This document shows, one piece after another, positions 27,762-39,800 of a DNA stretch of 64,000 nucleotides; positions within the stretch are counted from its first letter, which is position 1; every line of letters starts with the position of its first letter. The DNA is taken from contig OU015530.1 of the NCBI GenBank assembly GCA_907165065.1, positions 46,812,965 to 46,876,964 on the forward strand. The letters run 5' to 3'. Below the pieces are notes generated by a model. It made no database searches. It was not told the origin of the DNA and was given only the letters and a program-made list of their open reading frames with translations. Source of the stretch: Caprimulgus europaeus. Its lineage: Eukaryota > Chordata > Aves > Caprimulgiformes > Caprimulgidae. Position numbers and translations under genes: made by a program.

Positions 27762-27808
27762 ATGTGGAGCCGCTACCGGGTGGCCGGGGGGCTGCTGAGC
27801 CGCGGCCG
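27762..27808 (+). CDS. PITRM1: PITRM1 exon 1 (start codon, mitochondrial targeting signal)
   Basis: Encodes residues 1-15 plus two bases and begins [10 protein letters not shown]. Arginines at 4, 6 and 14 with no acidic residue suit a mitochondrial presequence. The donor is gtgagg. The reading frame stays open upstream to an ATG at 27453, but 27762 matches the family's N-terminus and lies just downstream of the promoter motifs. Confidence 0.9.
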
Positions 27809-30800
27809 GTGAGGACGGGGAGGGAGCGGGGGGGAACGGGCGGGGGGAGGTCCGCCAGTCCTTTCCCCGCCTCGCCCGGCCCCTCTGCCGGCACTCTGCC
27901 GGGGGTCAGCCCGCCCTCCGCTGCCCCGGGCCGCGCCACGGGCCTGGGTGAGCCCCGCGCTGCAGGCAGCTCCTTCGCGCTCAGGCGAATGGCGGGGAAC
28001 GACGTGCCGGGTCCCTGAAAGGGTTGGAGGGTTCCGTGCGGGCGGGCTGGGAGTCCCCGTTCCCAGGGCAGCTCGTCGGTGGAGGCCGGCGAGAACGGCG
28101 CTGGGCGGTTGCGCGCTCCTCGTCCTCACCCCGCCTCCCTCCGGTTGCGCGGGGATGGGGGGCCGGGACTCGTTCGGCGCTGCGGCAGCGCTGGCGGGGG
28201 CGTTTGGTCTAGAGAGGGTTGTTATTGCAGGTCCTTGGGTCTGAAGTCGTGGAGATGGAGGAGCGTTTCCGCTAATGAACGAGCGCTGCAGTACAGGGAG
28301 GGCGAGAAGATCCACGGGTTCACTGTAGAGCAGGTGAGCATCGCCCTTCGCTTGTGCTTCCCTGCGTTTGTATGGATACACAATCCCGTGGCTGGAAAGT
28401 GCCTAAGTGAGGCCAGGAGTCGACACGCAAAATACTTGTAGAGATGCTTTGGGTGGTCAGTTAAAAAATGATCCATTAGTTACTTGTAGTTATCTCTCTG
28501 CAACCAAATTCATTAGGTAACATTAGCATGTGTTCCTATAGGGAGCTGACTCTTCCAGAGTAAATAATGCACCACGGGAGTTTGTGTGTCTGCTACAGAT
28601 ATTTGGTGTCTTCTAAAAGTCCTGACAGATAACTAACTAGACTTCACTCTGTGCTCTTTTATGAAAGACATTCGAGTAATATTTTCTCTCTTAAGCTGCT
28701 TTTAATAACTTTGTTAAGAACTTGCAATGGAAATATTATGTGGAATTTCTTTTCAGTTTTTTAAAGGAAAAAGCAGAAGCATAGAATAAAGGTAATTTCC
28801 AAAAAGTGATTGCTAAGGATAGAGCTAGTTGTAGAATTGGGTTCCTTGTTTTTCTTTTGCTGCCCTGACCACTGACATTTGTATATATGCATTTTATTTG
28901 TATCACGGATTGAATTGTTCTGGTCTTAATATCTCTGCCAGAAGAGTATAGTTCTTTGGGTTTAGTGTATTTTAATTGTTTTTTTAAACTTTATATTTCA
29001 TTTGCATACTTCATTTTTTTCCCCTACAAACCATAGGAAGGAAAGAATTTATTTAATACCGTATATGCCAGTGTTATATACAGAATCAATAAACTGGTCA
29101 TTGCAAATCATTGCTCCATGATTTATTTGACCTAGTTGCAGTCACACTGTAAACAGATGTTTTCTTCCAATGCAGGTGACAGCTGTTCCTGAGCTTTTTC
29201 TGACTGCAGTGAAACTTAGTCATGACAGTACAGGAGCCAGATATTTACATGTGGCTCGGGAGGACTCCAATAATCTGTTCAGGTAAAACATTTGTATATG
29301 TGTAGCACATACCATCTCAACATCACCTTGTTGTTTATAAATTGTAATCTAGCTTCATATATTGATTTTTCTTGATAGCAAAAACAATAGTACTTCCTTT
29401 GTGGGACTTCTGTAGAGTTTTTCATGTTGGAACAGATGTCATGAGGTCTGTTGTTCAGTCTGTTGCTCAGAACAGGTCAACACTTAATTCAGATGACATT
29501 CCTCAGACGTTTGTCCAGGTGAAAATTTCCAAAGGTGGAGATTCTGCAACCCCTGTGGGCAACCTGTGCCCGATGTTTGACTGTCCACATGGTGTTCTTT
29601 TTTCTTTAATACCAAGTTGGAACCTCCCTTGCTTCAGTTTATGAACAGTGTCTGTTCTCCTTCTGTCATGTATATCTATGCAAAGAACCTGTTTTCATCA
29701 TAACCTCCTTGTAGGTATTGAAAGGCAGCTATTGAGTCCCCTTGATTCCTTCTCCAGGATAAATAACCCCAATTTCCTCAGCCTCCTTTCACAGGGAATG
29801 CGCTCCAGCCCCTGACCATTTTTGTGCCTCTCCACTAAACTGTAAATTTGTTATCATATCTTCTGTGTTGGTGAGCCAAAAACTGGAGTTTCCGATAGAT
29901 TTCCATATAGTTGTAAGATGTGAAACAGTTCTTTGAACCATAACTTTCCATTAAGTTTTTTTCTGAGCCTTTTGGCTAAAAAAGAAATGTGTTTACTTAC
30001 CTGCTGAAAACTTCTGTCCCACCTCTAGAAATAGTAGTGCAGTTGTACACCCTCTAGAAGGTGGCAACTGAGATCCCAAGAGTCTTAAAAACTCTATAAC
30101 TCTGCATCCTGCTGTGTGCTGTGTTAGTTACTGGACAGTGTTCTCATAAATGGCAGCTGCAGATAAGAGATGGGTGGACTTGAATCAGAGATAACCGTGT
30201 TCCTCTCTGTGCTCTCTGTCTTGCAGTGTTCAGTTCCGAACCACTCCAATGGACAGCACCGGGGTCCCGCATATCCTCGAGCACACTGTGTTATGTGGCT
30301 CTCAAAAGTATCCTTGCAGAGATCCGTTCTTTAAAATGTTAAACAGGTCACTGTCCACCTTCATGAATGCATTCACAGGTGAGCCCAAAGTAAATAATAC
30401 CCCCTTAAAATGCATGAGGTTTTATTGCATAGAGCTGTCTGTTGGCTCTACTTAATTTCCCTTTGGAGACCCATTATTATTAAGTGTGAATGTTGTGAGT
30501 GAGAGATTAAAAAAGTAACAAGGCAAGGCAACAAAATAGATCTTGTTCATTTGACAGTTACGAAATCCCAGTAGAGCTGGATCTTTGTCATATACAACAA
30601 TGCATTTAATTATTTTTATATATTGCAAAAGCAAATTTTTCATGGTAAGGTAATTGCAACATTAAACTTATGTGTCTTCCTCAGCAAGAATATGTCATGT
30701 ACCTTTCTTCTCTTCCAGTTATTTATAGAGAGATTAAATATAAATGAGGGCACAATATGTCTCAGACTTTCTAAAATTCTAATTCTGTTCTTTTTAATGT

Positions 30801-33800
30801 TGTTTGGTTTTGTTTTTTTTTTTTTTCATATGCAGCTAGTGATTACACTCTCTATCCATTTTCAACACAAAACCCTAAGGACTTTCAAAATCTCCTGTCA
30901 GTGTACTTGGATGCAGCTTTCTTTCCTTGTTTGCGTCAACTCGATTTCTGGTAAGATGTGGCCAGTTTGAGATATATGCAAACCTCAAATTAAAAAGCAG
31001 TACAAACCAAAACTGTCAAACTCCCAACAATTCCTGTTGTTAATTTTTTCAGGCAGGAAGGTTGGAGGTTAGAACATGAGAACCCAGCTGATCCTCAGAC
31101 ACCTCTAGTCTTCAAAGGAGTTGTTTTTAATGAAATGAAAGGGGCATTTGTAAGTTCTGTGAATTTTTGTTTTAAGATCTTAAACGTGGTCAAGTGGCTT
31201 AAGCTGCAGGTTATCAATGGCATTATTGCACCAGAGATTTGTATTCCTCCTTTGTGAAATTTAAATCCTCGGTAAAGTCAACAATCTGTTACATGGTTAT
31301 TTTTTTAAAGTTACCTGTTGAATATTTACTTATAAAAGAGCACCTTGCTAATGGATTTTACTGTAGAATTTCCTTTTAAATTGACTTGATAACATGGCTA
31401 GTTTTATTCCAAGTCCATAGGACTATGGAACAAAATGTGTATGTGAGGAGGAGCTCTTGTGTAAGTTAGAGCTCTGAGGTCTTACTATTGAGCACCTTTT
31501 ATTTTTAAAATGTGTTTTGATAACTTTTACTGAAATGTGATGTTTTTTTCTTAAGACAGATAATGAGAGGATATTTGCACAGCACCTGCAGAATAAAATC
31601 CTTCCTGATCACACTTATGGTGTAGTATCTGGTGGAGATCCATTATGTATTCCTGATCTTACATGGGAGCAGCTTAAACAGTTCCATGCCACACATTATC
31701 ATCCAAGCAATTCCAGGTATCTGAACTTTGTGACTAACTTACTAGGTTATATAGTGAGTTAGCACTCTGTTCATATTTTTGTGAGGGGAAAACCAGCAAT
31801 ACAGAGTTTCCATACGTATGACCAGCAGCTTAGGTGACCTGTGCCTGCAGCTAGGACAGCATTGAAGCAATGAGCTCGCTCAAGGGAGAGAAGCGAAGGG
31901 TGAATTGGAAGCAGGGGCTACTGAAAGGGAGATGTCTGGTTTTCTAGAGTACACCTGCCTGCTTGATTATGGAGATTTGTTTTAGAGATTTTTGTTGACA
32001 CATGATTCACCTTGAACTCATACAGGTTGGGGGAAGTGGGACATAATGATAAGTATTTGACATTAATGTTAGGGGGTTATGATGCTGCAGATGAGTCTAG
32101 GGATTCCTATTCTTGAAGTCAACACAGATTAAAAGTTCTAAAAACAAGTGACATGTGAACAGTTTTATTTGCTCCTGAATCACCCATTACTGTAGCAGGT
32201 TCTAAATAATGGATATCCATTTAAATCAGAAGCTAATTCTTTTGATATTGATAAGGTTTTTAAGCTAAAAGTCAACTTGCTTGAAAATTTGAAGGTGATA
32301 TGGAGGGAAATCTAATATCATTTCTTCTAAGCTGATTTAGCAGTCAGTCAGTCTGATTAATTCACTTACGGAACATTAGTTTGTGTCATGATAGTGAATT
32401 TACCTGCCTTTGTTTTTCTTACCATCCCAAGTATTCTGTTGTACCTGTGTTTAGATTTTAATCGAGGAATAACATTTACCTGAGACATACCTTGTCTTCA
32501 TATGTAATCCAGTGGAAGACAGCAATGTTTCTTGTAGATACAGGAGTGTGCTTTGGTAGACTGACCCTCAGAACCCAGCCGTGTTTTGTAGATCAGTTGA
32601 GATCGTCACGTTTTATACGTTATATGTGAAAACCATAAGAATTTTTTTCTTCTGAAACCTTAGAGGACTAGGATTCTAGCTTCAGTTGCTAATATATTTT
32701 CTTGGAACATTGTGTATTGCTGCAACCAGAAAAATTCAAATTTTTTTCTGCGTTCCAAATCATAAAAAAGAAGCTAAAAAATGTTTTGAAATTTTACCAG
32801 CAGACCCAGGGGTTTTATATATTTTTATATATATATATGTGTATGGCAAACTGGTAGTCCTTTAACCTAGGGACCTTACAAAGCATATTCCCTTCTAGAT
32901 GTAACTGAATCACTGAAAATCACATGAAATTCAGAATATAATAAAAGCTGTGCTGTAGATTTAATGTAAAATGTGATGCTTAATCCCAATCTTTCATTTC
33001 AAATGCAGATTTTTCACTTATGGTAATTTTCCACTGGAACAACATTTGAAACAAATACATGAGGAAGCACTGATAAAATTTGAAAGGATTGAATCAAATA
33101 CTGACATCCCAAAACAGAAACTCTGGGAAATGCCTGTAAGTATAAAATAAAATAAAATAAAAATTGAAACAAAGTAAGAGAAGCAGTGTGCATCCAATTT
33201 TGGAACTGCAGAATCTGAATATAACAGGTTAACATTTTAGCCCAGCTTGCTGGAGTTGTTTTCTTTTTCTAGAAGTGTGTTTGTGTGTAAATGAGCTGAC
33301 ATATTTTTATTTTTCATTAAAACGAGGGAAGAACTACATTTACTTTAGAGTTTCAGTAATGTAATTATTGCGTGCAGTTGTTTATTTTTCCTATTTTCAT
33401 TTTCCAAGTCCCTCAGCACTTGAAGCACTAAAGCATCTATTAATGGAAAGCATTTAGAGTTACTTGTGTAAATACTGGTACCTAAGTGTCAGGAAATATC
33501 CCCTCTAATGGTACCTAAACTTCCAAACGTTGTCAAAAAATAACTTTTTCCATTCTCCATCACTCTGTCTCCCTCGCCTCTCGCCCCCCACCCCCAGTCA
33601 CTTCCCTGCCTGGCTTGTTAAGAAGCTTAAGCATTTATTTGAAACCCAGCTCAGAGAGTTAATTATGGCCAGATTTTCTTGATCAGCTCCTCTGTTTCTC
33701 CATTTGTAAAAATTAAGATATGAATCTCATTTTTCATAGTATCCTGTGTTTGTGTATTTACTTACGAATATTGAACTTATTCATGAGTATCTGTGAAAAT

Positions 33801-36800
33801 ATTTGAAATCTTTGGAAGGAAGATGCTAGGAAAATACGAGCAGTCATTTTTTTTTTGGTAACTTCTGCTCTGAGTTTAGTCTGCATCAAACTTATTTATT
33901 ACACTTCACAGAGAGAAGACAGTGTAACGTGTGGCTTAGACACATTTGCTACCGATCCCTCCAAGCAGACAACTGTCAGCGTCAGCTACTTGTTGACAGA
34001 GTAAGTGTATCAAAATGAAATTCTGAATCAAAGACTCATTTTAGAACTTTAAGCAAGACATAGGTGTACTTCATGTATTCAATCCCTTTTCATAAATGTC
34101 ATCTTTAATATTACCATGGGAAAGCTAGACAAACCCTCCTTTAGTAAATTTGAGTACTAAGCAGAATTTTTCTTGTCTTTTTCTTTAGCAGATAGACATA
34201 AGGAAAATCGGCCATTATCTTACAGAGCTGTTCAGTGGATTAGACTTTTGGGAGTGCTGGCTTCCTGTCTTTCAGTTTCCTGCCAAGTGCAAGCTTTTCT
34301 GTGTGACCCTACTACCAACTTTATCTACCCTGGCAGCCTAATTCAACTTGCTTTACTACTAATTATAAGTGAAAGACCCAGAACTCTCTTAGTTCACCAA
34401 GGTTTGGTGCAGTGTTCATAACTGGCAATTACTTCTCCCTTGCCTCCTCTGCATTGTTTTGTAGGAATAATTCTTCTGAAATGAACTCTGTGATGTTTGG
34501 TATCACTTATTCGTAGCTTGATTTTTTTTAATTTTTTTTTTAAAGAACTATTAATTTTTTTTCAGTATTACAGACACTTTTGAAACATTCACACTAAGCC
34601 TGTTGTCTTCACTGTTGGTTGATGGGCCGAATTCTCCTTTTTACAAGGCCTTAATTGAGTCTGGTGTTGGTACAGATTTTTCTCCTGATGTTGGGTAAGT
34701 GTTGCAATTTACATTTCATCCCTATAAGCAATATTAGAAAAGTTACGAACCACTATTAAACTGGGAGAAGTAATTTCTCCTACAGGCAATGTTTATAAAA
34801 AATATTCTTGTTGTAATATTAAAATATCTTAAGAGTTTCTACCGATGAACTATAAAACATTCTCAAGTGTAATTTTTGGCTTGTCAAAATAGTTTGGTAG
34901 AAGCTCTGTTATTTTAAACAAAATTTTACTGTTTAAAGCTTATCAACAAGAAAAATGGGTAGATAAAAACGTGGTTAAAAACTCTTCCTGCTTTGAACTG
35001 TCTCTATGTGAAGTCATGGGGTTCCTGCAAGTCCTGTGTCATGCATGCCAGTGCCCTGCAGACATCTTAATAGCACAGGGCATGGCAGTAGAAAACAGTG
35101 TTTAGACACTGAAGTAGGGATTCAGTTGTTGTGTGTTTTGTCTGCTGAGGCTTTTCCAGGTTAACTATATTAATATAGTGTAGAACCATACAGTGAGTTG
35201 GCTTTAAATTTCCTTAACGACTGTGCTGATGAATCAATCTAGAAGAATAAATTTGAATCCAGAGATCAGTTTTCCAGAATTCAACACCTGGGTCTGCCAT
35301 TGAAGTCCTTCTGTGGTTTTTAGACGTGGAATAGTAGGTGTTTAGAGTAGATGAGCACCTATTGCTTTCTGTTTGTTGTCTTTGGTTTGAACTGCTAGGT
35401 GTTCTGCATTTCTGCAAGTGTCGAATTGTCTCTCTAAAGATGATCTATTACAATTAACCCTGCCTGACAGCTTGAACAAAATTGTCTTCACTTTTTTTTA
35501 AAAAAAGTACTGTTGAAAATAATTGCAACAAACATGGAACACTTCACCTTCACCACTTACTTTACAAATGCTGCTTTAAATGTATAAATTTAAAAGCACT
35601 ATTTCACTCACCTGCTTAAGTAGAATGTATGTGTTTGGTGTTGCAGGCAGCTAAAATTTTCACCTTAAACTTCTTTACTTGAAAGTACTTACAGATGAAT
35701 GGGAAGATGAACAGAAAAGACCAACTTTTCTTCTGTAACTGCTTTTCTTTCTGTAATATCATATGCTAGATGTTTTCTTAACAGTGGCTACTACTACTGA
35801 AATTGAACAAAAAAATGCTTTTAAGTTCCATTTCTTGCCTCTTTGGTAATTATTTTTCTTTCTACCTAGCTTTTGAAATCCTCTGTGTGTGTGTATGTGG
35901 AAATGACAGGTGTTTTTCCCCTTCTTCTGCCTTAGCTGGCAGGTTTAATGCTTAAGTTCTAGTACTTATCACTGAGTTGAGTATGTTTTATTCTAGGTTT
36001 AATGGCTCAACAAGAGAAGCTTACTTCAGTGTGGGTCTACAGGGTATTGCTGAAAGAGACATTGATACTGTGAAACAGATAATTGCTGGAACAGTTGATG
36101 AAGTTATTGAGTGAGTAATGCTAAATATTTGAGTACTGTTAGTTCTTTCATACAGTCTTCTACAATTAGATATTAATAATATAATAGTATATAGGCATAT
36201 GATAATACAGGCGTATATGTATCATGCCTTAAAAATTTAGTTATATTAAAATATATGCACTGAAGAAGCAGTAATACTGTTCAATATTCTTAAAACTTGT
36301 ATCTACTACTTCCTGTATTGTAGCATATTAATCAAAATAACCTTCAGGAGTTTAATGATATTAGTGCAGTTTCGCTAAATGACACAGCATGACAAGATTA
36401 TTTAATACCAATTTTAATTCAGTGTGGAAGACATTACATTGTAATGCTTCCTTTATCAATGTTATAATTCACTTTCATAACTACACTTAAAGTGATTAGT
36501 GTTAATGGTTATTATTTCCTTCTCTCATCACCCCTTCCCAAAGGAAAGGATTTGAGGAAGATAGGATTGAAGCTCTACTTCACAAAATTGAAATTCAGAT
36601 GAAGCATCAGTCTACAAGTTTTGGACTTGCTCTGACGTCTGTAAGTCTGTATGTGTGCCCGCTTGTGGTGTTTTTTTAGGAATGGATAACAAATCTGCTG
36701 TCTGCATCTTTACGAAATTTGGGGTCATTTTGTAGGCTCCTGCTAAGTAAAATGTTTCACTTAAGGACTTTGTCATCTCATGTACATCTTTCTTCTTTTC

Positions 36801-39800
36801 AGTAGCCTTCAAACTGTCACTGGACTCCACACTGCGTGATTTAATCGGGCAGTAGTGAGCCTCTTGTCTTTGAATAGTAGCTTTGGTTGCAATAACACTG
36901 ATTACTTCTGCAAGAGAGCCATGCCATACTGGCTCTTGGAACTGTGTGTTTTGGCTAGGTGTCTATATTTTTAAAAATCAAGTAGAAGGACTATATTTTT
37001 CTATGGAATTTAGGGTTGCACTGCTGTAATTTTAGTACAAGATTCACAAGTGAAAATGTACACTAATTCAATTTGTGGCCTCAAGTTTTGATGACAAAGT
37101 TGTTTCAAAACTTTGATATAAAGCTGTTATGGAAAACATGTTCCACAGTGGAATGTGGTATCTTTGAGAATTCTGCAAGTCATTGTAAATTTAGGAGTTA
37201 GTGTAGTATTTGCAATCAGTTTGGAAATCATGATCTCCTGCTGCCACCTGTTCTCCAGTGTCCTCAGGTTTTTTTTCTCCTCTGCAGCAGCTTCAATTGC
37301 TTTTGTAGCTGTTTTGCTTTCTGTCTCTCAAGTGTTGTATCTTCTTCAGCATGAACAGGAGTTAATTCCTTTGAATGTACAAAGTTAGGTAAAGAAGGGT
37401 TAACATGAGACTTGTAAAGGGGAGAGCACAACCAAGAGCTGTTTCAAATCAGATTCCCATTGAGTGAAACAGACAAAGTGTGGATATTTAATTGCCTGTC
37501 ATGTTTCATAGCAGGATCTAGCAAAATGTGCCTGACTTCTATAGCAAATACTTTCTAGCATGTCTTCAGATTATGTGAGTAATTCTGTCTGATTAAACAT
37601 TTACATGTATACTTTATCCTTCAGTATTTTTAAGTCTTGAAGTTGATTCAACTGTTAGGACTTAATTCTAGGACAGAAAACTCCTAAACAATTCTCGCTT
37701 TAAGGACAAATAATGCATCATTTCGTTTTAGTACTCCCATAGAGGAGGGTTATATTTCAGTTCATTCCCCTGAGGCCATACTTTAGAAGTTGACCTTGAA
37801 AAGGGCATGAAAGGGACCTAGTTATAACTAAAGTAATCACTGAATGATAGAATGGTTTGGATTTGAAAGGACCAACCCTGCAGTGAGCAGGGACATCTTC
37901 AACTAGATCAGGTTGCTCAAAGCTCCATTCAGCCTGACCTTGAACATTTCTAGTGATGGGGCTTCTGCCACCTCTCTAGACAAGTCATTCCAGAGACTCA
38001 CCACCCTCATTGTGAAGAATTTCTTCCTATGTCCAATCTAAATCTACCCTCTTTCACTTTAAAACCATTACCCCTTGTCCTGTCAGTACAGATCTTGTTA
38101 AAAAGTCTGCCTCTGCATTTCTTATAAGCCCTCTTCAAATATTGAAAGGCTACAGTAAGGTCTCGCTAAAGCCTTCTCTTCCCCAGGCTGAGCAACCCCA
38201 ACTTTCTCAGCCTTTCTTCATAGGAGAGGCATTCTAGCCCTCTGATAATTTTTGTGGCCCTCCTCTGGACCCGCTCCAACAGGTCAATGTCTGTCTTGTA
38301 ATGTGGACCCCAGACCTGGATGCAGTACTTCAGGCGGGGTTTCATGAGAGTGAAGGGGGAAATCCACTTCCCTCAGTGTGCTGGCCACACTTCTTTTTAT
38401 GCAGCCCAGGATACAATTGCCTTTCTGGACTGCAAGTGCACATTATGGCCTCATATCGAATTTTTAATCTACCAACATCTCTAAGTCCTTCTCTGCAGGG
38501 CTGCTTTCAAACCATTCATCACTCAGCTTGTACTGATTGCTGGTTGTTGCCCAGCCCAGGTGCAGGACCTTGCACTTAGCGTTATTCAACTTCATGAGGT
38601 TCACTGGGTCTACTCCTCAAGCCTGTCATGTGTTGTCTGGATGACATTCTGTCCCTCAGTTGTATCAGCTGCACTGCTCAGCTTGATGTCATCTGCAAAC
38701 TTGCTGAGAGCGCGCTCAATCCCACTATCTAGGTCATTAATAAAAGTATTGAGCAGTGTCCATCCCAGTACGGACCCCTCAAGGAACAGACATCACTTGT
38801 TACTGATCTCTGGATGTTGAGCAGCTGTTTGCATGTGGCCATCCAGGCGATTCTTTATCCATCAAATAGTCCATCCATCAAACCTGTATCTCTCCAATTT
38901 AGTGACAAGGATGTTGTGTGGGACTGTATCAAAGGTCTTCCAGAAGTCAAGATAGATGGCATCAGTTTCTCCGCCCTTATCCATTGATGCAGTCACTGTT
39001 GTAGAATGGCACCAGATTAGTCAGGCACCATTTGCCTTTTGTGAAGCTGAATTGGCCATCACAGGTGACAGCCTGTGTAATTTTAAATGTCATGTGGTAA
39101 GGATTCTCTGACTTCCGTGCTGTGTTCCAGTGCTGTGCTAGCTGTACAATTAGAAGGACTTTCCTCTGTGTGATGTATTTAAAACACAATACGATAGGTG
39201 AACCGTTGGCTGCAGGGTGGGGCTCAGAGCATTGTAGTAAATGGGGTAATGTTTGGCTGGTGGCCAGTCACTAGTGGTGTTCCACAGGGCTCAATTTTAG
39301 GACCAGTTTTGTTCAGTGTTTTTGTCGTGACCTGGACACATGAGTTGAGCACACATGAAGTACATTTGTTGATGATACTAAATTAGGAGTAGTTGTTGAT
39401 TCCCTCAAGGGGAATGAGGTGTTACAGAGAGATCTTGATAAATTAGAGTACTGGGCATTCACAAAATAAATGAAATTTGACAAAGACCAATGTGTATTTT
39501 GCACCTGAGATGGTATAATCCTGGATGTCCATATAGACTGGGGGACAAGGCTGGAGTGCAGCTCTGCAGAGAGGCATCTGGGAGTTTTGACGATGAGCTC
39601 TCTATGAGTCACATAAAGCCAAAAAGTGCAAACTATATCCTGGGCTGCATTAAGAATGGCATAGCTAATTGGTTGAAAGGAGTGATTGACCCTCTATACT
39701 CAGGATTGGTGAGGCCTCACCTAGAGTATTGTGTGCAGTTTTGGGCTCCACAATATAGGAAGGACATAAAAATACGAGAACATGTCCAAAGGGGGGCAAC

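Larger units (their letters stand above)
27420..28345. promoter_or_regulatory. CpG island and promoter of PITRM1
   Basis: An abrupt change from AT-rich flanks to very GC- and CpG-rich DNA, covering the upstream region, exon 1, intron 1 and exon 2. It contains several GC boxes (27645-27654, 27663-27672, 27695-27703) and no TATA box near the start codon, typical of a housekeeping promoter. The many overlapping ORFs here come from high GC and are not genes. Transcription probably starts around 27,700-27,760; this is inferred. Confidence 0.9.
28334..36543. other. PITRM1 introns 2-11
   Basis: Ten introns from 102 to 1,302 bp. Apart from the CR1 fragment in intron 3, the (TAAAA)n behind exon 8 and a short TA-rich run near 32,820 in intron 7, I see only AT-rich unique sequence. 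Confidence 0.7.

Noticed and set aside
27453..28441. Many long ORFs on both strands around the PITRM1 start
   Set aside because: The region is a CpG island in which stop codons are rare. The frames are Pro/Arg/Gly/Ala-rich and overlap each other; only the MWSRYR frame joins a real exon chain.
36612..36830. Minus-strand ORF with protein-like Lys/Glu-rich sequence
   Set aside because: It overlaps PITRM1 exon 12 in antisense and continues without a break into the intron, so its coding look is most likely chance.
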